In this document: positions 1-7,540 of the stretch, one piece after another | How positions within the stretch are numbered: position 1 is the stretch's first letter | How the letters are laid out: each line of letters begins with the position of its first letter | Origin: Salipiger sp. H15 | Lineage (GTDB): Bacteria > Pseudomonadota > Alphaproteobacteria > Rhodobacterales > Rhodobacteraceae | NCBI RefSeq assembly: GCF_040409955.1 | Contig: NZ_CP123387.1 | Location: 124,001-188,000, forward strand | Length of the DNA stretch: 64,000 nt | Direction of reading: 5' to 3' | Made by a program: the position numbers and the translations under genes | Notes under the pieces: model-generated | Seen by the model: only the letters and a program-made list of their open reading frames with translations | Told to the model about the DNA's origin: nothing | The model's database searches: none

Positions 1-551
1 ACATGCAGAACGTGCTGGGCATGGAGCCGCTCGGGGCGGGCCTGCTGCTGCTGCCGGGCGGGCTTGCCATGGGGCTGATGGCGCCCTGGGTCGGGCGCAC
101 CTTCGACCGCATCGGCGCGCGGCGGCTGGTGATCCCCGGCGCGGTGCTGGTCTTCGCCGGGCTCGGCTCGATGGCGCTTCTCGGCACCCAGAGCGCGGTC
201 TGGCAGGTGCTCGCCAGCCACATGCTGCTGAGCATCGGCCTCGCGCTGCTCTTCACCCCGCTCTTCACCTCGGCGCTCGGCTCGCTCCCGCGCGAGCTCT
301 ACTCCTACGGCTCGGCGGTGCTGGGCACGGTGCAGCAGGTGGCGGGCGCGGCGGGGATCGCGCTCTTCGTGTCGATCATGTCGATCCGCATCGGCGCCGA
401 GATGGCCGGCGGCGCCGAGCTGGTGGACGCCACGGCGTCCGGCGTGCGGGCGGGCTTCGTCACCGGAGCGCTCATCGCGCTGGTGATGTTCGCCGCCAGC
501 TTCTTCGTCCGCCGCCCGCCGGTGGTGAAGCCGCAGATGCCGGCGCACTGA
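1..551 (+). CDS. MFS exporter, C-terminal part (DHA2/EmrB-like), partial
   Basis: The gene runs in from the left edge; only about 183 C-terminal residues are present, so the true start is outside the window. Several hydrophobic segments are visible (for example LGAGLLLLPGGLAMGLMAPW and MLLSIGLALLFTPLFTSALG), joined by a short basic loop (GRTFDRIGARR) of the kind that links transmembrane helices in major facilitator proteins. The pattern best fits the last helices of a 14-helix drug:proton antiporter of the DHA2 (EmrB/QacA) family in the inner membrane. It ends with a short hydrophilic tail. The substrate cannot be judged from this part. Confidence 0.75.
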   Translation, partial: MQNVLGMEPLGAGLLLLPGGLAMGLMAPWVGRTFDRIGARRLVIPGAVLVFAGLGSMALLGTQSAVWQVLASHMLLSIGLALLFTPLFTSALGSLPRELYSYGSAVLGTVQQVAGAAGIALFVSIMSIRIGAEMAGGAELVDATASGVRAGFVTGALIALVMFAASFFVRRPPVVKPQMPAH

Positions 552-725
552 GCCCGGCACGTCCGGCCGGGCAAGGCACCCGGCCGGTTCCCCCCGCGCG
601 GCGGCGGCGCTCCGCCGCTCCTGCCCCGCGACACCCTGCCTCGCCCCGGCGATCTTGATTTTGCGCCCCGAGGGGGCTCTGCTGCCGCGCAGAGAGTCCC
701 TTCATTTTCAAAAATCGAGATTGCC

Positions 726-1754
726 ATGTCCCTTCCCAAGACGATGAAGGCCGCCGTCGTCCCGGCGCTCGGCCAGCCGCTGGAAATCCGCGAGGTGCCG
801 GTGCCGCAGGTCGGCCCCGGGCAGGTGCTGATGCGGGTGCGCGCCTCGGGCGTGTGCCACACCGACCTGCATGCCGCCGAGGGCGACTGGCCGGTGAAGC
901 CCACCGCCCCCTTCATCCCCGGCCACGAGGGTGTCGGCGAGGTCGCCGCGATCGGCGCCGGGGTCACCCACCTCAGGGAAGGCGACCGCATCGGCGCGCC
1001 CTGGCTGCACACCGCCTGCGGCCGCTGCGAGCATTGCGTCGGCGGCTGGGAGACGCTCTGCCCCGATCAGCAGATGACCGGCTACACGGTGGACGGCGGC
1101 TATGCCGAGTTCGTCCTCGCCGACGCCAATTTCGTCGGGATACTGCCCGACGGGCTCGACTGGGGCCCCGCCGCGCCGGTGCTCTGCGCCGGGGTCACCG
1201 TCTACAAGGGCCTCAAGGAGACCGAGGCCAAGCCCGGCCAGTGGGTCGCCGTCTCGGGCATCGGCGGGCTCGGCCACATGGCGGTGCAATACGCCGTGGC
1301 CATGGGGCTGCGGGTGATCGCCGTCGACATCTCGGAGGAAAAGCTGGCGCTGGCCCGCAACATGGGGGCCGAGATCGCGCTCAACGCCGCCGAGGTGGAC
1401 GTGGCGCAGGAGGTGCACAAGCTGGTCGGCGGCGCGCATGGCGTGCTGGTCACCGCCGTGTCGAACGCCGCCTTCGCGCAGGCGGTGGGGATGCTCCGCC
1501 GTGGCGGCTTCATGGCGCTGGTCGGCCTGCCGCCGGGGGATTTCCCGCTGCCGATCTTCGACATCGTGCTGCAGCGGATCACCGTGCGCGGCTCGATCGT
1601 CGGCACCCGCAACGACCTGCGCGAGGCGCTGGCCTTCGCCGGGGCGGGCAAGGTCGCCTCGCATTTCAGCTGGGACAGGCTCGAGAACATCAACGCGATC
1701 TTCGACAAGATGCGCGCCGGGCAGATCGACGGGCGGATCGTGCTCGAGATCTGA
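726..1754 (+). CDS. adhP: Zinc-dependent alcohol dehydrogenase, AdhP type
   Basis: 342 aa, the usual length for the family. The cytosolic enzyme oxidises primary alcohols to aldehydes with NAD+. The N-terminal GroES-like domain holds the catalytic zinc site (GVCHTDLHAAEGDWP with Cys and His ligands, then GHEGVGEV), and the structural zinc site is the four-cysteine cluster CGRCEHCVGGWETLC. A Rossmann domain follows, with the dinucleotide motif GIGGLGHMAVQYA. The ATG at 726 gives the canonical N-terminus (MKAAVV near residue 7). The upstream gene is 174 bp away and the next gene is unrelated, so it is probably a single transcription unit. The physiological substrate (ethanol or other short alcohol) is inferred from the family. 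Confidence 0.9.
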   Translation: MSLPKTMKAAVVPALGQPLEIREVPVPQVGPGQVLMRVRASGVCHTDLHAAEGDWPVKPTAPFIPGHEGVGEVAAIGAGVTHLREGDRIGAPWLHTACGRCEHCVGGWETLCPDQQMTGYTVDGGYAEFVLADANFVGILPDGLDWGPAAPVLCAGVTVYKGLKETEAKPGQWVAVSGIGGLGHMAVQYAVAMGLRVIAVDISEEKLALARNMGAEIALNAAEVDVAQEVHKLVGGAHGVLVTAVSNAAFAQAVGMLRRGGFMALVGLPPGDFPLPIFDIVLQRITVRGSIVGTRNDLREALAFAGAGKVASHFSWDRLENINAIFDKMRAGQIDGRIVLEI

Positions 1755-1816
1755 CGCGGCGCGCTGCGACCTTTTCGCGCTTTCCGGGGCGGGCGCGCCG
1801 TGGCATGTGAGCTTCC

Positions 1817-2248
1817 ATGTCGATCCGGCGCGTCCTTCCCGCCTTCGCCTGCGTCCTGGCCCTGCTCCTGGCCCTGACCGGCGTGACCTCGGCCGGGCTG
1901 ATGGCGCCCGACCGGGAGGCAGCCGCGCGCCTTGCCACAGAGCTTGCCTTCGGCCTCGCGCCGGGGGATCTCTGCGCCCCGCGCGACGACCAGGTGGGCC
2001 ATTCCGGCCACCCCGGCCATGCCCCGCCCGGGGAGCACGGCGCCCATGCGGGCCACGAGCCGCACGCGGGCCACGATCACCATTGCCCCTTCTGCCACGG
2101 CCTGCCCGAGGCCCCTGCCCTCTCGCCCGGCGGGCGCGAGGCGCGGCTGGAGCCCCATGACGGCTGGCGGCAGAGCGCCGACCGCCACCGCGCCGCACAG
2201 GCGCGCGACGCCGGCCATGCCCCGAGAGCCCCTCCGACCCCGATCTGA
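1817..2248 (+). CDS. Secreted His-rich small protein with CPFC motif (DUF2946-like)
   Basis: 143 aa. A hydrophobic N-terminal segment (residues 8-26) looks like a signal peptide or membrane anchor. The centre is very rich in His and Gly-His pairs (HSGHPGHAP, HAGHEPHAGHDHH) and runs into HCPFCHG, a combination typical of DUF2946-type proteins that accompany metal or heme-related membrane proteins. It lies 71 bp upstream of a PepSY membrane protein in the same direction, so co-transcription is likely. A role in binding copper or another transition metal in the periplasm is inference. The ribosome site is weak; the start was chosen because it gives the signal peptide. Confidence 0.6.
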   Translation: MSIRRVLPAFACVLALLLALTGVTSAGLMAPDREAAARLATELAFGLAPGDLCAPRDDQVGHSGHPGHAPPGEHGAHAGHEPHAGHDHHCPFCHGLPEAPALSPGGREARLEPHDGWRQSADRHRAAQARDAGHAPRAPPTPI

Positions 2249-2319
2249 GACCTGTGCGCCGCAGGCCTTTCGCCTGCCCCTCTCAGACCCCGCCCCGGCG
2301 GGCCTTTCGGATTGACCCC

Positions 2320-3669
2320 ATGACAGACACCACCCGACGCGCGGCCTCCGCCGCGCTCTACCGCGCCGTCTGGCGCTGGCATTTCATCGCGGGACTGCTC
2401 GTCCTGCCCTTCTTGCTGATCCTCGCCGTCACCGGCGGCATCTACCTCTTCAAGGACGAGATCAACGACGCGGCCTACAGCCGCCTGCGCCTCGTCGCGC
2501 CGGCGGGCGAGATGCTCGCCCCCTCGGCCCTCGCCGCCGCCGCGCTCGCCGCGCATCCCGGCGAGCTCAAGGCCTATACCCCGCCCGCCGCCGCGGACCG
2601 CAGCGCCGAGCTCGACATCCTCGGGCCGGACGGGCTCAAGAACACGGTCTACGTGAACCCCTACAGCGGCGAGGTGCTGGGCACGCTCTGGGACGGCGGC
2701 GCCACCGGGAGCCCGGCGATGTACGTGGTGCGCAAGCTGCACTCGCTGGAATACGTCGGCTGGCTCGGCAACCGGCTGATCGAGGCCGCAGCAGGCTGGA
2801 TGGTGCTGCTGGTCGCCACCGGCACCTACCTCTGGTGGCCGCGCGGCAAGGGGCTTGGGACCACCCGCATCAAGGCCACGCGCGGCAGTCCCTGGTGGCG
2901 CGACCTGCACGCGGTCACGGGGATCTACACCGGGGTCTTCATCGTCTTCCTCGCGATGACCGGCCTGCCCTGGTCGGGTGTCTGGGGAGCCAAGTTCTAC
3001 GACACCGCCAACGCGCTCGGCCTCGGCATGCCCGAGGGCTACTGGTCCGGCCTGCCCGCCTCGACCGTACCGCTGTCCGAGGCCACCGACCGCGCCCCCT
3101 GGATCATCGAGAAACAGCCCGTGCCGCTGTCCGGCACAGCCAGCGGCGTGCCGCAGACGCTCGACCAGGTGGTCGCCACGGTCGAGGAACGCGGCATCGT
3201 GCCCGGCTACTCGGTGTCGATGCCGCGGGGGCCGGAGGGGGTCTTCACCGCCTCGGTCTACCCCGACGACATCACCTACGAGCGGGTGATCCACCTCGAC
3301 CAGTACAGCGGCGCGGTGCTCTACGACGCCGATCTTGCCGATCTCGGCACGCTCGGCCGCTGGGCCGAATGGGGGATCTCGGTGCACATGGGCCAGGAAT
3401 GGGGCCTCGTGAACCAGGTCGTGCTGCTGCTCGCCTGCCTCGCCATGGTCGGGCTCTGCGTCTCGGGCGCGGTGATGTGGTGGAAGCGCCGCCCCTCGGG
3501 CGCGCTCGGCGTGCCGCAGGTGCCCGCCGACTGGCGCATCCCGCGCACGCTGCTGGTCATGGCCGTCGCGGCGGGGGTCTTCTTCCCGCTGGTCGGCCTG
3601 TCGATGCTGCTGCTGGCGGCGGTCGAGATCGCGGTGCACCTGCGCAGCCGCCAGCCCCGCCCGGCCTGA
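2320..3669 (+). CDS. PepSY-associated membrane protein
   Basis: 449 aa from the ATG at 2320; an in-frame start at 2254 would add a non-hydrophobic leader and is less likely. Four membrane helices are visible: WRWHFIAGLLVLPFLLILAV at the N-terminus, one near residue 155, one in DLHAVTGIYTGVFIVFLAM, and a C-terminal pair around residues 365-385 and 405-430. Two large periplasmic PepSY-like regions lie between them. His residues beside the helices (RWHF, DLHAVTG, VHMGQ) resemble the reductase-like PepSY_TM family found with iron uptake and heme systems. It follows a His-rich secreted protein, which supports a metal-related role. The exact function is unknown. Confidence 0.8.
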   Translation: MTDTTRRAASAALYRAVWRWHFIAGLLVLPFLLILAVTGGIYLFKDEINDAAYSRLRLVAPAGEMLAPSALAAAALAAHPGELKAYTPPAAADRSAELDILGPDGLKNTVYVNPYSGEVLGTLWDGGATGSPAMYVVRKLHSLEYVGWLGNRLIEAAAGWMVLLVATGTYLWWPRGKGLGTTRIKATRGSPWWRDLHAVTGIYTGVFIVFLAMTGLPWSGVWGAKFYDTANALGLGMPEGYWSGLPASTVPLSEATDRAPWIIEKQPVPLSGTASGVPQTLDQVVATVEERGIVPGYSVSMPRGPEGVFTASVYPDDITYERVIHLDQYSGAVLYDADLADLGTLGRWAEWGISVHMGQEWGLVNQVVLLLACLAMVGLCVSGAVMWWKRRPSGALGVPQVPADWRIPRTLLVMAVAAGVFFPLVGLSMLLLAAVEIAVHLRSRQPRPA

Positions 3670-3760
3670 GCCGCCCCGGGAGCCCCCGGACAGGAGAACG
3701 CCGGCCGCGCCTGGACGCGACCGGCCCCCCGGGGGTGCGGTGCCCCCGTCCCCGCGTGGT

Positions 3761-3780
3761 GCCCGGTTCCGCAACCGGGC
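3761..3780. terminator. Hairpin between convergent genes
   Basis: Perfect 8-bp stem GCCCGGTT / AACCGGGC with a 4-base loop CCGC, in the 141-bp gap between the stop codons of the convergent PepSY and FG-GAP genes. There is no clear T tract, so it is only a candidate bidirectional terminator. Confidence 0.45.
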
Positions 3781-3810
3781 GCCCCGCATCCCTGTGTCGG
3801 TCCCCCCGTG

Positions 3811-5931
3811 TCAGGCGACCATCATCGGATCGTCGAAATACCCCGTGTAGACATCGGCCCCGAACTGGCGGACCTCGGCGGGAACCTCCGCCACGCCGGC
3901 CGGAACGGCGGTGAAATTCGCCGCCCCGTCGTTGAACAGCACCAGCACCTCGCTCGACGCGTCCCGCGTGGTCAGCAGCATGTCGAGGTCGCCGTCCCCG
4001 TCGAAATCCGCCGCCTCCCGCACCGAGCCCCGGATCGCCGGATCGAACGAGACGATCTCCATCCCGAGCCCGTCCGGGGTCCCGGTGATGTCGAAGACCC
4101 GCAGCCCCGGCTCGAAGCCCTGAGACGGATCGTCGATCCCCGCGGCGACCACCTCGAGCCCCGGCTCCGCATCGAAATTGCCGACCACGAAGAAGCCCGG
4201 GCTCTCGGCCCCGTAGAAGCTTGGACCGGCCCCCGGCGCCTGCGCCCCGGTGCCGTCGTTGAGGTAGGAAAACAGACCCCCACCCTCGCTGACCGCGAGA
4301 TACATCACGTCGTTGTCGCCATCGCCGTCGAGATCGGCCACCGTCTCGAGCGCATTGCCATCGTCGCTCTGCTGCATGTAGCCCGCCGTCTCGAAGCCGC
4401 CAGCCCCGTCGTTGATCAGCACCCATGTCGCGCTCAGCTCGTAGTCCGAGCTCAGCAGCAGGTCCGGCAGCGGATCGCCGTTCATGTCGGCGAGGATCAG
4501 CGCGTTGCCGTAATAGCCCGGCTCCGGCAGCCCGGACGGCAGGTCGATCAGCCGCAGGGTGAAGCTGCCCTCGCCGTCGTTCTCGAACATCGCGATCGCC
4601 TCGCCGGCGACCGAGAAGGCCGGCAGGTCGATGTCGCCGTCGCCGTCCATGTCCCCCGGCGTGCCGAACTCGAGGACTTGCGTCGCGTATTCGAGCCAGC
4701 CGCTCGGGTAGGACTTGAGCGTGAGGCCGAAGCTCTCGGTGGTGCTATGCGCGGTGAAGCTGCCGGTGCCGTCGTTCTCGTAGACCGTGGTGGTCAGCTC
4801 GAAGCTGATCTCCTGCGGCAGATCGGAATACTCCGGCGCCGGGAAGACATCGCTGGTGATCGCGACCGAGAAGAAATCCGTGTCGCCGTCGCCATCCATG
4901 TCGAGGATGCGCAGCCCGTCGCCCGAAGGCACCCCCGTCGCCTGCTCGGTGAAGTGGCCGCTGCCGTCATTCAGCGCGATGCGCATCTCGCCGTCCCGCG
5001 CAAAGGCGAGATCGAGCGAGCGCACCTGCGGCACGGGCCCGCCGGAGCCGCCCTCGACCGCGCTGAACTCGAGGTAATCCACCCGCAGCGGCTCGCCGCC
5101 ATTGCCCTGCCCGCGCAGCTCGATCACGTCGCCCGCCGCGAGGTCCAGCGCCTCGATCACCTGCGAGGCGCGGCTCTGCGTGCTGGCGATGGTCGCGCCC
5201 GTGGCCGCGTCCCAGTCGAACTCGGCGACCACCGCGTCATTGACCAGCACCTGCATCGAGGAGGCCCCGTCGCTCTCGTCGAAATAGCCGATCGCAAGGT
5301 CGAAACTGCCCGCCTGCTGCACCGTGTAGGCCGCGCGCGCCGTGCCGCCCCCCGTGTGCTGAAGCGTCTGCCCGCCCGAGGCGGCGCCATTGCCCGCGAC
5401 GGTGAAGCCCGACAGGATCTGCAGGTCCTCCGCCTCGATGACGAAGCCCTCGCCGAGCGCCGGGGTGGCGCTGGCACGGATGCCGATCGCGTCGGTGCGC
5501 AGCGGCTCGCCGCCATCGCCCTGCCCGCGCAGCTCGATCACGTCGCCCGCCGCCAGCACCAGCCCGCTGACCGTGGTCTCGGCCGCCGACGCCTTCGTGA
5601 CGATCGCCGCCCCCGAGGCGCTCTCCCAGTCGAACGCCGCGACCACCGCGCCGTTCACCAGCACCTCCATGTAGGAGCGGCCGTCGCTCTCGTCGAAATA
5701 GCTGAGGGAAAGGTCGTAAAGCCCTGCGGTGCCGCCGAAAATCCCGCCCGCGCGCGAGCTGGCGCCGCTTGCCTGAAGATAGCTCTCTGCCGAGGCATGG
5801 GGGTTGGCCGCGATGGTGTAACCGTTTGCGATGGTGAGGGTTTCGGCTTCGGTCAGCCCGGGTCCGATGGGTGCGGCAAAGGCAAAGTCAGGAAAATCGA
5901 ACACCGACGCCATGAAGGAAGTCGCGGGCAT
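3811..5931 (-). CDS. FG-GAP/VCBS beta-propeller protein with two CBM-like repeats
   Basis: 706 aa from the ATG at 5931, chosen because CCGGAGG lies about 8 bases upstream; an in-frame ATG at 5970 lacks a good site. Residues about 25-140 and 145-260 are two copies of one domain (shared features: SYFDESDG / GYFDESDG, VLVN-AVVA-FDW, and VIELRGQG-GGEPLR), resembling carbohydrate-binding modules with a jelly-roll fold. From about residue 270 there are six or more FG-GAP/VCBS blades with calcium-type loops (DMDGDGDTD, DMDGDGDID, DLDGDGDND, DFDGDGDLD). Such proteins are surface-exposed or secreted and bind polysaccharides or surfaces. No classical signal peptide is visible, so export may be by a type I system; that is inference. 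Confidence 0.8.
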   Translation of the reverse strand: MPATSFMASVFDFPDFAFAAPIGPGLTEAETLTIANGYTIAANPHASAESYLQASGASSRAGGIFGGTAGLYDLSLSYFDESDGRSYMEVLVNGAVVAAFDWESASGAAIVTKASAAETTVSGLVLAAGDVIELRGQGDGGEPLRTDAIGIRASATPALGEGFVIEAEDLQILSGFTVAGNGAASGGQTLQHTGGGTARAAYTVQQAGSFDLAIGYFDESDGASSMQVLVNDAVVAEFDWDAATGATIASTQSRASQVIEALDLAAGDVIELRGQGNGGEPLRVDYLEFSAVEGGSGGPVPQVRSLDLAFARDGEMRIALNDGSGHFTEQATGVPSGDGLRILDMDGDGDTDFFSVAITSDVFPAPEYSDLPQEISFELTTTVYENDGTGSFTAHSTTESFGLTLKSYPSGWLEYATQVLEFGTPGDMDGDGDIDLPAFSVAGEAIAMFENDGEGSFTLRLIDLPSGLPEPGYYGNALILADMNGDPLPDLLLSSDYELSATWVLINDGAGGFETAGYMQQSDDGNALETVADLDGDGDNDVMYLAVSEGGGLFSYLNDGTGAQAPGAGPSFYGAESPGFFVVGNFDAEPGLEVVAAGIDDPSQGFEPGLRVFDITGTPDGLGMEIVSFDPAIRGSVREAADFDGDGDLDMLLTTRDASSEVLVLFNDGAANFTAVPAGVAEVPAEVRQFGADVYTGYFDDPMMVA

Positions 5932-6075
5932 GCGGATGCCTCCGGAAAAGGAATATCTGAAAAATAGCATTAAAGAATACGCTCACAGACTGCGCTGACG
6001 GCGTCCCAGCGTCAACTCGCCGATGGCGGTCGGCAATTCTTCGCGCAGCTTCCGGGGCCGCCGCGCGGGGCCGGG

Positions 6076-6759
6076 TCAGGCGATGACCTGCACCTCGTCG
6101 ATGCCGGCGTCGATGCCCCGGCAGACGCTCAGCAGGCGCGCCCCGAGATGGCCCGAGACGTAGCTCGCGTGGAAGCGCGAGGGCGCACGCAGCACCAGCC
6201 GCCCCCCTGCCCTCTCGCGCCGCTCGAGCGCCGCGAACCAGGCGGCGTAGAGCGCCGGGTCCTCGGCGTGCAGGATTGCCCGGGCCAGCCCCCAGTCTGA
6301 CTCGTCGCCGAGATCCGGCGCGGGAATTTTTCCCTTGATCGGGAGCGGCACGATTTTCTCGTCCGGCGCCTCGCTGCCGGAGAGGCGCTGCTCGAAATCC
6401 GGGCCGACGTCGCCCCAGCGGTCACGGCTGTCCTCGAGGATGCGCTCGATGGCGAGGGAGTACTCGCTGACCCGGCCGCGCGCGCCCTGGCGCTTCACCC
6501 GCAGCCAGCCCATGGCGCGCAGCTTGGCCATCTCGCGCTTGACCGTGCGCTCGTCGACCATCCACAGCCGGGCGATTTCGCGCTGGCCGACGGCCAGTTC
6601 GTCGCGGGCCCAGTTGTAGCGCGCGGTGATCAGCGTCATGAGCCGCAGCACCAGCACCTGGCGCGCCTTCTCCTGCGCCAGCGCATAGGCCCCCATCACG
6701 GTGAGCAAGTCGTATTTGAGGGCCGAGGCATTGCGCCCGACCGCTTTCGTGGCAAGCAT
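6076..6759 (-). CDS. DnaA-like plasmid replication initiator
   Basis: 227 aa. Residues about 55-105 form a winged helix-turn-helix (EIARLWMVDERTVKREMAKL, then GWLRVKRQGARGRVSEY). The C-terminal 65 residues (DWGLARAILHAEDPALYAAW ... LRAPSRFHASYVSGHL) resemble the N-terminal protein-interaction domain of chromosomal DnaA, which gives this replicase class its name. There is no AAA+ ATPase domain, so it is not chromosomal DnaA. The class is known from Rhodobacterales plasmids, where the gene sits divergently beside parAB, exactly as here. It should bind the origin in the 780-bp gap upstream and start replication of this replicon. GAGGGG lies just before the ATG. Confidence 0.85.
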   Translation of the reverse strand: MLATKAVGRNASALKYDLLTVMGAYALAQEKARQVLVLRLMTLITARYNWARDELAVGQREIARLWMVDERTVKREMAKLRAMGWLRVKRQGARGRVSEYSLAIERILEDSRDRWGDVGPDFEQRLSGSEAPDEKIVPLPIKGKIPAPDLGDESDWGLARAILHAEDPALYAAWFAALERRERAGGRLVLRAPSRFHASYVSGHLGARLLSVCRGIDAGIDEVQVIA

Positions 6760-6989
6760 CCTGCTGCCCCTCGCCTGTGTCTCCGCGGTGTCGCGGTGCC
6801 TCGAAGTATGCAGGCTCTGGCGGCCTGTTGCGTCTTTGGCGGTGAGTGCGAACGCTGCTTTCCGTCAAAACGCAACGCTCTTTCCCAACCTTGAGCTATT
6901 TGCGTCCGCTTTCTCGATTCTGTCAAGCGGTGGGGTCCGATCGCTTTGCCCCCCTTCCCTTTTCCGAATGGAAAAATGGGTATTCTGGT

Positions 6990-7085
6990 ATTGGGGGACA
7001 TGCAGGACGTCCCCTATTGAGGCAAAAATGTCCCCCAATATGTAGCGGAACGCCGGATCGTGTCCCCCATTATTCGGTCCCCCCG
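6990..7085. repeat. Short GTCCCC(C)-AT repeats, candidate iterons
   Basis: Four related elements: ATTGGGGGACAT at 6990-7001 (minus orientation), GTCCCCTATTG at 7009-7019, ATGTCCCCCAAT at 7028-7039 and TGTCCCCCATTAT at 7061-7073, with a partial GGTCCCCCC at 7077-7085. The first and third are perfect 12-bp inverted copies of each other. They differ from the parAB palindrome by lacking its second half, and they lie on the replicase side of the gap, so they are candidates for the replicase binding sites. Confidence 0.5.
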
Positions 7086-7275
7086 CCGACCCGCCGCCGG
7101 GATTTTCCGAATCGGATCCATGCCTTGCAGGACGCTGTTCGACCAGGCTGGGCAGGGAAGACACGCAAATTCGCGGATTCACCGTTCAAAGACTATTAGG
7201 TTTTGCCTTGAATGCAAATTCGGCGTAAATTCCCGAGCATCGGAAATTAGCGTCCCGCGTTTCTTCCGATCAGGC

Positions 7276-7531
7276 TGTCCCCGCGGGGACAAACCGCATC
7301 GGCAAGGCGCACCGGGCTGTCCCCGCGGGGACAGGGCGCGAAGTCCCCCGGCGGGACGACCCGGAAGTCCACCTGTCCCCGCGGGGACAGTATAGAGAGC
7401 AAGGCGTCCCCGCGGGGACAGTGAAGAGCAGATGCGTCCCCGCGGGGACGCGGAGTGGTGAGTGTCCCCGCGGGGACGGACGGAACAAGCGCCCGCAGCG
7501 GCGCGACATTGAAAGCGTCCCCGCGGGGACA
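7276..7531. repeat. Palindrome array upstream of parA (7 copies), putative centromere parS
   Basis: Exact 14-bp cores GTCCCCGCGGGGAC lie at 7277-7290, 7319-7332, 7375-7388, 7406-7419, 7436-7449, 7464-7477 and 7517-7530. The first three carry the full 16-mer TGTCCCCGCGGGGACA. A degenerate 15-bp version sits at 7343-7357. The TGT...ACA ends match the frame of the canonical chromosomal parS palindrome while the core differs. The last copy directly abuts the parA ribosome site (AGGAGG at 7531-7536), so binding there could also repress parAB. Confidence 0.8.
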
Positions 7532-7540
7532 GGAGGCAGG

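Larger units (their letters stand above)
6760..7540. other. Intergenic replication-origin region (putative oriV)
   Basis: This 781-bp gap between the divergent replicase and parA genes has no convincing gene. It holds, from left to right: a GC-poor stretch (about 6880-6990), a group of GTCCCCCAAT-type short repeats (6990-7085), an AT-rich stretch with runs of A and T (about 7165-7255) that could serve as an unwinding element, and seven copies of the palindrome GTCCCCGCGGGGAC leading up to parA. Gap position and content fit an origin; no classical DnaA boxes (TTATCCACA) were seen. Confidence 0.6.

Noticed and set aside
3808..5967. A 719-codon plus-strand frame opposite the FG-GAP gene
   Set aside because: The minus-strand product has clear repeated domains and calcium loops; the plus-strand product is a compositional mirror.
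6076..6759. Chromosomal DnaA and chromosomal origin
   Set aside because: The protein is only 227 aa, without AAA+ or the DnaA DNA-binding domain, and no DnaA boxes were seen; a plasmid-type DnaA-like replicase fits.
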